Positions 10,520-19,751 of a DNA stretch of 64,000 bases are shown piece by piece. Each line of letters begins with the position of its first letter. The first letter of the stretch is position 1. Made by a program: the position numbers and the translations under genes. The notes below the pieces were generated by a model. That model was not told where the DNA came from, did no database searches, and saw nothing but the letters and a program-made list of their open reading frames with translations. The DNA comes from CAVRAW01 sp963716135 (GTDB taxonomy: Bacteria > Planctomycetota > Planctomycetia > Pirellulales > JADZDJ01), in the NCBI GenBank assembly GCA_963716135.1, contig OY970289.1, forward strand, positions 2,232,001 to 2,296,000, in the 5' to 3' direction.

Positions 10520-11888
10520 ATGTCTAGCAGTATCTGGAAGAGACGAGGTTTTACCCTCGTCGAGTTGTTGGTGGTGATTGCGATCATCGCCGTGCTGATT
10601 GCACTATTGTTGCCCGCCGTGCAAGCAGCGCGTGAGGCGGCCAATCGCAATAGCTGCCAAAACAACATGAAGCAGATTGGTCTGGGGATTTTGAATTTTG
10701 AAAGCGCGACCAAAACGCTGCCGCCAGTGACGACCACGACGTCCAGCGACGCCTTGGCGGACGTGCCCGCCGATCCGACCGGTCCTGCGAAGTCTCCAAG
10801 CAACAATGCGGCTACTTCGGCGGGCGCCGGGTTCAGTTGGGTCGTGCTGATTATGCCCCACATGGAAGAATCCACGCTCTATCAAACCATCGTCAATAAC
10901 TCTGACAAGTTCTCTCAACCCGCTTTCGGAACGGCCTTCGAACAGGCTACGACTCCCAAGTGGATTGGTCTGGCCAGCGGAAATAAAGGCCCGCACGCCT
11001 GCACCGCCCAGATCAGCGCCTTGATTTGCCCCAGCTTTTCGGGTGAACGCGTTGTGGATACGTCGGTGTCGCCGGGAACTGTTTATAACCCAGGTACACC
11101 ATCGGGCGGTTTTGGAGGAGCAGGTAATGCGCAGGGCGTGGGCATGACCAACTATAACCTGATCGTTGGCACTGATATTCGCGTCACCACCGTGGATGGC
11201 GCCCCCAGCACGGTCGGTAACAAGTCGACGCCGAAGCAAAACGGCGGGATCGCCCTGCATGCCACCCCGGCCAGTTCCTCGAGTTACTACGGCTCGACGG
11301 GTACGCGGTTGTCGAAAATGGTCGATGGCACCTCGAAGACTGTGGTGGCGGCGGAAACTAAAGAAAGATGGTACGGATCCTGGTACGACGGGACGATGAA
11401 CTGGCTGATTGCCGCCCGGTTAGTGGATCCTAGCACCGGCACCACGATTCCCAACGCCTCCGCGACCACAGCAGGCACGGTATCGGTTGGCGGTACGGGT
11501 GGTGCTACTTCGGGATACAGCAATCCCCAAGCGCCGTACAACACGACGAACTATCAGAACCGTATCGTTCCCTACCCCTCCACGGGCGCCACCCTGGGAG
11601 GACACGCCATTAACATTGGCCACAATGCGAGTATTGACAATGCTACTTCCGGAAGCTGCTGGCACGCCGGGGAATACTTATTACCTCCCCAGTGGATCGG
11701 TAACCTGGCCCAACATGACGAACGCCCGCCGCTGGGGACCCAGCAGCGATCATGGCGGCGGCATTGTGAACCATCTGTTTGGCGATGGCCACGTGCAGCA
11801 GGTCACGGACCAGATTGATCCGGCCGTGTACCTGTGGATCGTTACCGCCAACGGCGCTGAGCCGTTCGACAACGACGCAGTTCGGTAA
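10520..11888 (+). CDS. DUF1559 prepilin-like protein (one frameshift near the 3' end)
   Basis: Second DUF1559 protein, with leader RRGFTLVELLVVIAIIAVL and an ideal Shine-Dalgarno AGGAGG at 10508-10513, six bases before the ATG. The body is in frame to about 11673 (SGSCWHAG) and continues in the next frame as NTYYLPSGSVTWPNMT and then DHGGGIVNHLFGDGHV, the conserved C-terminal His/DG block. Dropping one G from the GGGG run at 11674-11677 joins the two frames exactly (HAG-NTYY), so a homopolymer overcount is the likely cause. The joined product is about 455 residues. A strong terminator follows at 11908. The very good SD suggests high expression. Confidence 0.88.
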
Positions 11889-11907
11889 GTCAATCGCGTG
11901 TTAACCA

Positions 11908-11943
11908 AAGCCCGTCGGGGAGCATTTCCCCGGCGGGCTTTTT
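11908..11943 (+). terminator. Intrinsic terminator after DUF1559 gene
   Basis: A 14-bp stem (AAGCCCGTCGGGGA with TCCCCGGCGGGCTT, one G-T wobble), loop GCATT and a T tract at 11939-11943. It lies 20 bases after the DUF1559 stop codon. Confidence 0.9.
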
Positions 11944-12041
11944 GCTTGCGCCAAGCTGCCGGGTCGCCCAGCGATGGTATGATAGATTGAGATTTCGTCT
12001 CGCGCCCCCTTGCGGTGCTTCGGGATTCGAATGGGAATTGC

Positions 12042-13358
12042 ATGACTTCGCTCCAGCAGGCCATCGCTGCCAAGACCGCCAAAATCGGCGTGGTGGGGTT
12101 GGGCTACGTCGGGCTGCCGTTGGTCCGGGCGTTTCATGGCGCTGGTTTTTCCACCGTTGGCTTCGACGTCGACGCCGATAAGGTGCGACGCTTGAAGGCC
12201 GGCGAAAGCTATATCAAGCACATTCCAGCCGAGTGGATCGAGCAGTGGAACAAGTCGGGGCGTTTCGACGCCACTTCCGACATGCGACGGCTGGCGGAGG
12301 CCGACTGCATCCTGATTTGCGTTCCCACGCCGCTGAGCGACAGCCGCGATCCGGACCTCAGCTACGTGGAAGGGACGGCGAGCTTGATCGCCGCAGTGCT
12401 GCGACCCAGGCAGCTAATCGTCCTGGAAAGCACCACCTATCCCACCACCACCCGCGACGTGGTGAAGCCGATTTTGGAGGCGACCGGCCTGAAGTCGGGG
12501 CGGGATTTCTTTTTGGCCTATAGCCCCGAGCGCGAGGATCCCGGCAATCTGGATTTCACAGCGCAGGCGATTCCCAAGGTGGTCGGAGGCGACGATCCAC
12601 AGAGCTTCGAACTGGCTTGCGCACTGTATTCGCAGGCGGTCAAACAGGTGGTGCCGGTTTCCAGTTGCGAAGTGGCGGAGGCCTGCAAGATTTTGGAAAA
12701 CACGTATCGGGCGGTGAATATCGCGCTGGTGAACGAATTGAAAATGCTGTTCGACCGGATGGGACTGGACGTTTGGGAAGTGATCGAAGCCGCGAAAACC
12801 AAGCCGTTTGGATTTCAAGCGTTTTATCCGGGGCCGGGCTTGGGAGGTCATTGCATCCCCATCGATCCGTTCTATCTCACGTGGCTGGCGCGGAAGCAGG
12901 GACAAACCACCCGCTTCATCGAGCTGGCGGGCGAGATCAACCACTCGATGCCGCATTACGTGATCGAGCGATTGGCCGCGGCGTTGAATGATCAAGGCAA
13001 GCCGATCCGCGGCAGCAAAGTGTGTCTGCTGGGCGTGGCCTACAAAAAGGACATCGACGATCCGCGCGAAAGTCCCTCGTTCGTACTGATGGAGTTGTTG
13101 CTGGAGCGCGGTGCGAAGCTGAGCTACAACGATCCGCATGTGTCGCGGCTGCCGAAAATGCGCCATCATGACGTGCCGGATATGGTCAGCCAGCCGCTGA
13201 CGGCCGAATACCTGGCCGCTCAGGATTGCGTGCTGATTGCGACCGATCATTCGGCGTATGATTTCGATTTCATCGTCAAGCACTCCCGCCTGATTATCGA
13301 TACCCGTAACGCCACGAAGAACGTGCGTGAAGGGCGGGAAAAGATTCGCAAAGCTTGA
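12042..13358 (+). CDS. Nucleotide-sugar dehydrogenase, probably UDP-GlcNAc 6-dehydrogenase (WbpA-like)
   Basis: UDP-glucose/GDP-mannose dehydrogenase family enzyme that oxidises the C6 hydroxyl of a UDP-sugar to a carboxylate with two NAD+. The N-terminal NAD domain has KIGVVGLGYVGLPLV, the middle domain LENTYRAVNIALVNELK, and the catalytic Cys lies in GPGLGGHCIPIDP. GESYIKHIP and CVPTPLSDSRDPDLSYVEG resemble the WbpA/UDP-GlcNAc branch more than UDP-glucose dehydrogenase; that subfamily call is inference. The ATG at 12042 (GGGA six bases upstream) is preferred to a GTG at 12015, giving 438 residues. With the UXS-like gene at 14.5-15.5 kb it supplies acidic or derived sugars for polysaccharide. 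Confidence 0.92.
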   Translation: MTSLQQAIAAKTAKIGVVGLGYVGLPLVRAFHGAGFSTVGFDVDADKVRRLKAGESYIKHIPAEWIEQWNKSGRFDATSDMRRLAEADCILICVPTPLSDSRDPDLSYVEGTASLIAAVLRPRQLIVLESTTYPTTTRDVVKPILEATGLKSGRDFFLAYSPEREDPGNLDFTAQAIPKVVGGDDPQSFELACALYSQAVKQVVPVSSCEVAEACKILENTYRAVNIALVNELKMLFDRMGLDVWEVIEAAKTKPFGFQAFYPGPGLGGHCIPIDPFYLTWLARKQGQTTRFIELAGEINHSMPHYVIERLAAALNDQGKPIRGSKVCLLGVAYKKDIDDPRESPSFVLMELLLERGAKLSYNDPHVSRLPKMRHHDVPDMVSQPLTAEYLAAQDCVLIATDHSAYDFDFIVKHSRLIIDTRNATKNVREGREKIRKA

Positions 13359-13384
13359 TCATTTGCCGCGGACTGCGCAAACGG

Positions 13385-13416
13385 CAAGCCGCCGCGCGAT
13401 CACGCACGGCGGCTTG
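13385..13416. terminator. Inverted repeat between convergent genes, possible two-way terminator
   Basis: Perfect 10-bp arms CAAGCCGCCG and CGGCGGCTTG around a 12-base loop, between the dehydrogenase stop (13358) and the EF-hand gene end (13434). It has no T tract, so termination is only suggested. Confidence 0.5.
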
Positions 13417-13433
13417 GGAAACCATTTGGCCGA

Positions 13434-13826
13434 CTAAGTGGCGGCTGCTGGCGGCGGGGCTTTCTTGTGATGTCCATGGCGGACATGCAGCTCTTTGAGC
13501 ATCGCCTGCAGCTCCGTGCGGTCCAGGCTGCCATCGCTATTGGCATCGAATTTGGTCATCAACTTCTCTGCAGTTGGCGCCGGTGGCGCTTCCTTGCCCT
13601 GGCCCGTTTCCGCGGCTCGTTTATCGTGAGCGGCCACGAAAGCGGCCAATTCGTCCGTCTGCAGCGCGCCGTCGCCGTTTTTGTCGAACTTCGTCAAAAT
13701 GCGTTGCACGACTTCGTGCTTGCCTGTCTTTCCGGCATTGGGCGTAGGCGTATCCTCGGCCCGTAGGGCGCCGGCGGCAATCAGTGCCAAACCTGCGATG
13801 ACCGACGCAATTGTCAACCGTTTCAT
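13434..13826 (-). CDS. Secreted EF-hand protein
   Basis: Small exported protein of 130 residues with a signal peptide (MKRLTIASVIAGLALIAAG, cleavage near ALRAE) and two canonical EF-hand loops: DKNGDGALQTDE and DANSDGSLDRTE. Both have the Asp/Asn/Asp, Gly6 and Glu12 ligands, so Ca2+ binding is likely. The ends are low-complexity (APPAPTAE linker; His/Lys then PPPAAAT tail). Such paired EF-hand proteins are frequent in planctomycetes and have no defined role. It is convergent with the dehydrogenase gene. Confidence 0.88.
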   Translation of the reverse strand: MKRLTIASVIAGLALIAAGALRAEDTPTPNAGKTGKHEVVQRILTKFDKNGDGALQTDELAAFVAAHDKRAAETGQGKEAPPAPTAEKLMTKFDANSDGSLDRTELQAMLKELHVRHGHHKKAPPPAAAT

Positions 13827-14051
13827 ACTCTGCTCCTATCAAACTGAAAAGACTTGGTGCATCATTCGGCAGGAACAATTCCGGCCGAGCGTATTTCGCT
13901 GTGGCCCAGCTAACAATATCAACCCGACAGCGGCGACAGAGTTCCGCTGTCATGTCGAAGTCGATACCGATCCAACGTATACTGCTGGGCTTACGACGAA
14001 AGCGGTCTGTGCCCGCTGGCGTGCCGTCGGAAGAGAGCGTGTTGATTAAAG

Positions 14052-14456
14052 ATGTCGCACCCCAGAAAAATTTGGCTTCGCCGCGGAACTTTTTTCGTGC
14101 TGGTTGCGTATTGGCTGGCCCTGGTTGCCGGTACGCATGTGCCGCAACCGCCGGAGCTGATGGGCTTGGAAAAACACGACAAGCTATTGCATCAAAGCGC
14201 CTACGCCGGGCTGGCGTTTCTCGTGGCGCTCAACGTGTGGTGGAGACATCCGCTTAGGGCGCGACATTTCCTAATTATTTTCCTCGCGGTAGCAGCCTTC
14301 GGCGGATTGGACGAATTAACGCAACCTCCGTTTAACCGGACCGCCGACTGGCTGGACTGGTATGCCGATATGGGAGGCGCGCTGCTCGGGCTGATACTGG
14401 CGGCCGTTGTGTGCCGATACCTCGAGCGACTTCATCCTGAAAGAAATGACCAATGA
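14052..14456 (+). CDS. VanZ-like membrane protein
   Basis: Integral membrane protein of 134 residues with four hydrophobic segments (FFVLVAYWLALVAG, YAGLAFLVALNVWW, FLIIFLAVAAFGGL, MGGALLGLILAAVV). KHDKLLHQSAYAGLAF and DELTQPPFNRTADWLDWYAD match the VanZ/phosphotransbutyrylase-like family, members of which are linked to envelope stress or glycopeptide tolerance; a function here is not established. The TGA stop (14454-14456) lies inside the heptad repeat that begins at 14445, so the final residues NDQ are encoded by repeat sequence. Confidence 0.85.
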   Translation: MSHPRKIWLRRGTFFVLVAYWLALVAGTHVPQPPELMGLEKHDKLLHQSAYAGLAFLVALNVWWRHPLRARHFLIIFLAVAAFGGLDELTQPPFNRTADWLDWYADMGGALLGLILAAVVCRYLERLHPERNDQ

Positions 14457-14526
14457 CCAAATCCCAATGACCAATGGTTATCGGCCTCTCCATTTTTTGG
14501 TCATTGGTGATTGGTCATTGATCATT
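14445..14526. repeat. Heptad-unit inverted repeat, ATGACCA family (copy 1)
   Basis: Left arm built from 7-base units ATGACCA ATGACCA AATCCCA ATGACCA; right arm the reverse complement, TTGGTCA TTGGTGA TTGGTCA TTGATCA, with a spacer of about 20 bases. It lies between the convergent VanZ-like and UXS-like genes, overlaps the VanZ stop codon and could form a long hairpin. Confidence 0.85.
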
Positions 14527-14534
14527 CTTGCCTG

Positions 14535-15508
14535 TTAGTAGTTCGGCGTGGGGGCGCGGAATTGGCGCATGTCGAGCTTCTTGAACCACTCGATCGTTTT
14601 CACCAGCCCGTCGCGCAGCTTGACGCGCGGCTCCCAGCCGAGTTTTCGCTTGGCCAAAGTGATGTCGGGGCGGCGCTGGCGGGGATCGTCCTCGGGCAAC
14701 GGCTTGTAAACCAATTTCGCTTTTGAGCCGGTTAGCTCGATCACGAGCTGGGCCAATTCGAGAATCGTGAATTCGTCGGGGTTGCCCAAGTTGATCGGTT
14801 CGAAGCAATCGTCGGGCGCGTTCATCAGCAGCATCAGGCCTTCGATCAGATCGTCGAGATAGCAGAACGAGCGTGTCTGGTTGCCTTCGCCGAAAATCGT
14901 GATGTCTTCGCCGGCCAGCGCTTGGCGGATGAAGTTGGAAACCACGCGGCCGTCGTAGGGATGCATGCGCGGGCCATAGGTGTTGAAAATCCTCGCGATG
15001 CGGATGTTCACATGGTTTTGCCGGTGGTAGTCCATGAACAGCGTTTCGGCGGCCCGCTTGCCTTCGTCGTAGCAGGCGCGGGGGCCGATCGGATTCACAG
15101 CACCGCGATACGATTCGGGCTGTGGATGCACTTCGGGATCGCCGTACACTTCGCTGGTGGAGGCCTGCAAGATTTTTGCTCGGCAGCGGCGCGCATGCCG
15201 AGCAAGTTGATGGCGCCCATGACCGAGGTTTTCATCGTTTTGATGGCGTTGTATTGGTAATGGCCCGGCGCGGCCGGGCAGGCGAGATTATAGATCTCGT
15301 CGACTTCCAACCATAACGGATGTACGACATCGTGCCGCAAGAGCTCGAAGTTGGGACGCTCCAACAAGTGCGAGACGTTGGTCTTCTGGCTGGTGAAGAA
15401 ATTATCAACGCAGACGACGTCGTGGCCTTCGCCGACCAGTCGCTGGCACAATTGCGAACCTAAGAATCCCGCCCCGCCGGTTACCAAAATGCGCTTGATG
15501 CTAGCCAC
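14535..15508 (-). CDS. UDP-glucuronate decarboxylase-like NAD-dependent epimerase (one frameshift)
   Basis: Extended SDR enzyme closest in pattern to UDP-xylose synthase (UXS), which decarboxylates UDP-glucuronate. NAD-binding ILVTGGAGFLGSQLC, NLACPAAPGHYQ and STSEVYGDP are present, and the catalytic Tyr-Lys pair is in ACYDEGKRAAE. RTRSFCYLDD-like text (NQTRSFCYLDD) and the LGWEP tail fit the family. The N-terminal part runs from a GTG at 15508 to the T5 run at 15173-15177, and the rest continues in another frame. Adding one base to that run (A5 to A6 on the coding strand) restores EQKILQASTSEVYG, so a homopolymer undercount is likely. About 325 residues when joined. Confidence 0.88.
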
Positions 15509-15799
15509 GTTTTTGATTGCTCTGAGTGGTTATCGATGGGAATGATTTATTCGCCGGTGCGATGTGGCAATTATAGGCTAAAACCGAGCCTTCCGCAGAG
15601 GATGCCCTGCTCGCTGCCATTGGGCAACCCTCGCCGCGGGGCGTCACAATTTCGCGCATCCGAATAAACCGAGCGCCATCGCGGCTTTTTTGAGAAAATA
15701 TTTGAGGCTGCGGATTAAATCGTTGACTGCCCCCCGCGCATTTCGCTACAGGGGAAGGGTCCGCTAGCGAGTCTGCGCTTTTCTCATCTTCTGAGGCGT

Positions 15800-16000
15800 A
15801 TGATTCAGCGGGGAACAGAGGAGTATCTAATCATGGTGTGCTCATCGCTTGGTCTGCTGTTGTTGTCCGAAGCTCTCACGTTGGTGGAGGGTACGGTGGT
15901 GGTTCTCTCGGGCGTGCTGGCGGCCGCGTACGCCGCGGCAATTTGGCACGTTCAGAGGCCCCGGACGCGCATTGCAGACGGGTTTTCGCCGCCGAGCTGA
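15800..16000 (+). CDS. Possible small membrane protein
   Basis: A 66-residue reading frame with one long hydrophobic stretch (SLGLLLLSEALTLVEGTVVV then VLAAAYAAAIW). GAGG lies 3 bases before the ATG, a little close. No family recognised. It is 124 bases upstream of the MgtE-like gene on the same strand. It may be a real small membrane protein or chance; the hydrophobic segment is the main argument for it. Confidence 0.35.
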   Translation: MIQRGTEEYLIMVCSSLGLLLLSEALTLVEGTVVVLSGVLAAAYAAAIWHVQRPRTRIADGFSPPS

Positions 16001-16124
16001 AAAGCGGGCGCGGCGAGTGGAATTCCAGAGCGGGCGTTCTTCTTTTAGAATTGTCAGGCCGCATGCCGGATTGCCTGTGCACACGGTGCGCTTATCCGGT
16101 GGGCGACCTTCAGCATTCTGAACG

Positions 16125-17114
16125 ATGGACGTGAAACCCTCCGACGTAGCCATGGACGACCCGGTGTTGAAGCACATCGGCTACGACTTCGTGCAGATTC
16201 AGCAGGATCAAACGGTCGGCGAAGCATTAGCCAAAGTCCGCGAGACGCCGACCATCGGCCGGATCATTTATTTCTACGTCGTCGACCGTCAAAACCGATT
16301 GTCCGGCGTGGTGCCCACGCGCCGGCTGCTTTTGAGCGCTTCAGAAACGCCGCTGGCGGAAATCATGGTGCGCGACGTGGTGACGCTTCCGGAAAGCGCC
16401 ACGGTGCTGGACGCTTGCGAATTGTTCACCATGCACCGGCTATTGGCGTTCCCGGTTGTCGACGCCAAGCGGCGGATCGTCGGCATTGTGGATGTCGACC
16501 TGTACACGCAAGGCCGCAGCGAAATCGAGGAAGCCGAGCGGAGCGACGACCTTTTTCAACTCATTGGCGTGCACCTGGTGGAGGCGCAGCTTGGCCATCC
16601 GCTGACCGCGTTTCGCAGCCGGTTCCCTTGGTTATTGTGCAATGTAGCGGCGGGGATCATGGCGGCGTTTCTCTCGGGGGTGTTCGAGGACGAATTGCAG
16701 CGCGTGGTGGCCCTGGCGATGTTTGTGCCGGTGGTGCTGGGGCTGGCCGAGAGCGTGAGCATTCAATCGGTCAGCCTGGCGCTGCAAATCCTGCACGGCC
16801 AGCCGCCGACGCTGGCGGCATATGTAAAGAAGTTGAAACGGGAGATGTTGACCGGCGTGATGCTGGGACTGTTGAGCGCAACGCTGGTGGCGATCGCGGC
16901 GCTGCTGTGGCAGCGCAATGGGCGATTGGCCCTGTGCCTGCTGGTGGGCATCACCGGCGGCGTGGCAGCCGCCGCGATCATCGGGATGAGCATGCCCAAC
17001 ATTTTGCGAATGTTGCGGCGCAACCCGCAGGTGGCGGCGGGACCGATCGCGCTTGCCGTGGCGGACATGGTTACGCTGCTGGTGTATTTCAGCCTGGCCC
17101 GCTGGATTGCCTAG
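16125..17114 (+). CDS. MgtE-like divalent cation transporter with CBS pair, lacking the N domain
   Basis: Membrane protein of 329 residues with two CBS domains (residues about 15-135: GRIIYFYVVDRQNRLSGVVP, FPVVDAKRRIVGIVDVDL) followed by an MgtE-type transmembrane domain of about five helices (about 160-329). VPVVLGLAESVSIQSVSLA and GGVAAAAIIGMSMPNILR are the conserved pore region. Classical MgtE is about 450 residues because a helical MgtE_N domain precedes the CBS pair; it is absent here and there is no sign of it upstream. Mg2+ or another divalent ion is the expected substrate. Regulation by CBS ligand may remain, but the Mg2+-sensing N/CBS interface is lost. Confidence 0.87.
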   Translation: MDVKPSDVAMDDPVLKHIGYDFVQIQQDQTVGEALAKVRETPTIGRIIYFYVVDRQNRLSGVVPTRRLLLSASETPLAEIMVRDVVTLPESATVLDACELFTMHRLLAFPVVDAKRRIVGIVDVDLYTQGRSEIEEAERSDDLFQLIGVHLVEAQLGHPLTAFRSRFPWLLCNVAAGIMAAFLSGVFEDELQRVVALAMFVPVVLGLAESVSIQSVSLALQILHGQPPTLAAYVKKLKREMLTGVMLGLLSATLVAIAALLWQRNGRLALCLLVGITGGVAAAAIIGMSMPNILRMLRRNPQVAAGPIALAVADMVTLLVYFSLARWIA

Positions 17115-17204
17115 CGGTGACGAAGTGATTGACAACTTCGCTGCTGATGTACGATGATCGACCCACGGCTGGAACGCGTCAAAACATCTTTCAAGGGCAA
17201 AATC

Positions 17205-17606
17205 ATGAAAGCTCGCTGTGGACTATTTGCAATGTTCGTTCTGGCGGCGTGCGAAATCTGTTATGGCCAAGCGGCAACGATTGAATCGGCGCCGCCGGTG
17301 GTTGTGAAGACGGTGCCGGAAGCGGGCGCGAAGGACGTGGATCCTTCGCTCGCGGAGATCAAAGTCACGTTCAGCAAAGATATGGCCGACGGCAGTTGGA
17401 CCTGGTCGACCGCTTGGAAAGACAGCACGCCGCAATCGCCTGACAAACCACGATATCTCGCCGATAAGCGCACGTGCGTGCTGCCTGTGAAACTGGAATC
17501 GGGAAAGACCTACGGGTTCTGGCTGAACTCGGAGAAGTTTCACAACTTCAAAGACGACGGCGGCCGGCCGGCTGTGCCCTACTTGCTGATGTTTAAGACG
17601 AAGTAG
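17205..17606 (+). CDS. Exported Ig-like domain protein
   Basis: Small secreted protein of 133 residues. The start at 17205 (MKARCGLFAMFVLAACEICY) is chosen over upstream ATG codons because AAGGGC lies at 17193-17198 and a signal peptide begins directly. The mature part has PPVVVKTVPEAGAKDVDPS and EIKVTFSKDMADGSWTW, the opening strands of an SbsA/Big_5-type Ig-like domain, and ends YLLMFKTK. Function unknown; it could be a stand-alone adhesion or scaffold domain. Its stop is 9 bases from the convergent ftsH end. Confidence 0.75.
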   Translation: MKARCGLFAMFVLAACEICYGQAATIESAPPVVVKTVPEAGAKDVDPSLAEIKVTFSKDMADGSWTWSTAWKDSTPQSPDKPRYLADKRTCVLPVKLESGKTYGFWLNSEKFHNFKDDGGRPAVPYLLMFKTK

Positions 17607-17615
17607 GCGGCTATC

Positions 17616-19751
17616 CTAGAGCGAACCTTCGGCCGTTTCGCGTGGAACCGGCGCTTCGACGACGGGCTGAACGTGGCGTTTGCGCTCGGCGTCGGTGCCC
17701 GGCACCAGCAAGGGGCTGGGCGAAGTTTCTTCAATCACTTGCTTCAGCTCGTCGCTGTCGATGACTTCCCGATCGATCAGCCGCTTGGCGAGCGCTTCCA
17801 AGGAGGCTTTGCGCGCCTCGAGAATGGTGCGGACTTTTTCCATTGATTCGTCGATGATGCGTCTTACTTCCTGATCGATTTCGCGGGCGGTTTGCTCGCT
17901 GTGCAAGCGGGCCTGGCCCATATCGCCGCCGGGGCTAACGAGAAACGGCGAGCGATTGCTTTCGCGATAGTTCACGCGGCCCAGGCGGCTCATGCCGTAG
18001 TCCATGACCATGGCGCGGGCGATGTCGCTGGCGCGTTCCAGATCGTTTTGGGCGCCGGTGGAAACATCGTCGAAGATCATTTCCTCGGCAACCGTTCCGG
18101 CCAGCAGCACTTGGATGCGGCTTTCCAGCTCGCTCTGGGTCATCAGGTAGCGATCGTCCTCGGGACGCTGCATGGTGTATCCCAAGGCGGCCAGGCCGCG
18201 CGGGATGATCGACACCTTGTGAACCGGGTCGGTGTTGGGCAGGCTGTACGCCACTAGAGCGTGGCCGGCCTCGTGATAGGCGACGCGCTGTTTCTCGTCG
18301 GCATGAATGACCCGTTTGCGTTTTTCCAAACCGGCGGTGACGCGTTCAATGCCTTCGTTGAACTCGGCCATGCCGACGGAAGTTTTGTTCTTTCGAGCCG
18401 CCAAGAGCGCTGCTTCATTCACCAGGTTCGCCAGATCGGCGCCGACGAAGCCGGAAGTCAGGCTGGCGATCTCTTTCAAATTCACCGCGCCATCGATTTT
18501 GACGTTTTGCACATGAACTTTGAGGATGTCTTCCCGTCCACGTATATCAGGGCGATCAACCAGCACGTGGCGGTCGAACCGGCCGGGCCGCAGCAGGGCA
18601 GGGTCGAGCGTTTCAGGCCGGTTGCTGGCCGCCAGCACGATCACGCCGCTATTGGAGTTGAAGCCATCCATTTCCACCAACAGCGCGTTGAGCGTTTGCT
18701 CGCGTTCATCGTGGCCGCCGACGACACTGGAGCCGCGAGTTTTTCCCAGCGCATCAAGTTCGTCGATGAAGATGATGCAAGGGGCTTTGGATTCCGCTTG
18801 TTGGAACATGTCGCGCACGCGGGCGGCGCCCACGCCGACGAACATTTCCACGAAGTCAGAGCCCGAGAGGCTGAAGAAGGGCACGCCTGCTTCGCCGGCG
18901 ATGGCCTTGGCCAGGAGCGTTTTGCCCGTACCGGGCGGGCCGACCAGCAGCACACCCTTGGGAATGCGTCCGCCTAAGACCTGGTAGCGTTCGGGGCTTC
19001 GGAGGAATTCGACCACCTCGCGGAGTTCTTCCACGGCTTCGTCGATGCCGGCTACGTCTTCAAACGTGATGCCGATATCTTCCTGGGCGTACATTTTGCC
19101 GCGGCTGCGGCCGAACGCCATGGGGCTGCCTGCGCCGCCAAGTCGCCGGAGCATGAAGAAGAACACCACGATGAACAGGACCGTGAGCACCAACATCGGC
19201 ACGTAGCCGCGCCAGGGGCTGGGACCGGAGGCGAAGTCGAAAGAAGGGATTTTGGATTGCTGACACAAGGCCAGCAATTCGTGGCTCACCGAATCGTCGG
19301 CGCTTTTATTGGCGTGGAAAGTCACCAGCTGAGGCTTGGTGTGATCGGTCGCGTCTTTAGCCGTTGTTTCCTCCGCCGCTGCGCCGCTGGACGTTGAGCC
19401 GCCGGACGTTGCGGCGCCGGGGGCCGCCTCCACTTGTCGGATCACCTTGCCGACAACGTCGAACGTGCCGATTTTGATTTCGTTGGGCTTTTCGTAATGG
19501 ACCTTCTGTTCGCGGCCTTCGCTGCCTTCTTGAATGGTGATGCCATAGGGCTTGGAATCCGGCGCGCTGGATTTGATCAAGTCGACCAGATCGCTGTAAG
19601 AAAGCTCGTATTGCAGCGGCTGGTTGAGCCAGCCCACGACCATCAAGATCGCCATCCCAATGCCGAGCAAATACCAAACAATGTTGTTGCCCAAAGGGGG
19701 TGTTTTTTTATCGACGGGCGGTTTTGCGGCCGGAGGAGGATTGCTTTCCAT
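17616..19751 (-). CDS. ftsH: ATP-dependent zinc metalloprotease FtsH
   Basis: Membrane AAA+ protease that degrades misfolded and short-lived membrane or cytosolic proteins, often including LpxC. Residues about 25-41 form the first transmembrane segment (IVWYLLGIGMAILMVVGW), a periplasmic region of about 150 residues follows with a low-complexity Ser/Ala/Thr stretch, then a second segment (MLVLTVLFIVVFFFMLRR). Walker A GPPGTGKT, Walker B IIFIDELDA, second region of homology RPGRFDRHV and the zinc site HEAGH are intact. The protein is 711 residues, with an enlarged periplasmic part as often seen in planctomycetes. Confidence 0.97.
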   Translation of the reverse strand: MESNPPPAAKPPVDKKTPPLGNNIVWYLLGIGMAILMVVGWLNQPLQYELSYSDLVDLIKSSAPDSKPYGITIQEGSEGREQKVHYEKPNEIKIGTFDVVGKVIRQVEAAPGAATSGGSTSSGAAAEETTAKDATDHTKPQLVTFHANKSADDSVSHELLALCQQSKIPSFDFASGPSPWRGYVPMLVLTVLFIVVFFFMLRRLGGAGSPMAFGRSRGKMYAQEDIGITFEDVAGIDEAVEELREVVEFLRSPERYQVLGGRIPKGVLLVGPPGTGKTLLAKAIAGEAGVPFFSLSGSDFVEMFVGVGAARVRDMFQQAESKAPCIIFIDELDALGKTRGSSVVGGHDEREQTLNALLVEMDGFNSNSGVIVLAASNRPETLDPALLRPGRFDRHVLVDRPDIRGREDILKVHVQNVKIDGAVNLKEIASLTSGFVGADLANLVNEAALLAARKNKTSVGMAEFNEGIERVTAGLEKRKRVIHADEKQRVAYHEAGHALVAYSLPNTDPVHKVSIIPRGLAALGYTMQRPEDDRYLMTQSELESRIQVLLAGTVAEEMIFDDVSTGAQNDLERASDIARAMVMDYGMSRLGRVNYRESNRSPFLVSPGGDMGQARLHSEQTAREIDQEVRRIIDESMEKVRTILEARKASLEALAKRLIDREVIDSDELKQVIEETSPSPLLVPGTDAERKRHVQPVVEAPVPRETAEGSL

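Noticed and set aside
14445..14526. CRISPR-like array
   Set aside because: Units are 7 bases, degenerate and partly inverted, with no unique spacers of regular length and no cas genes.
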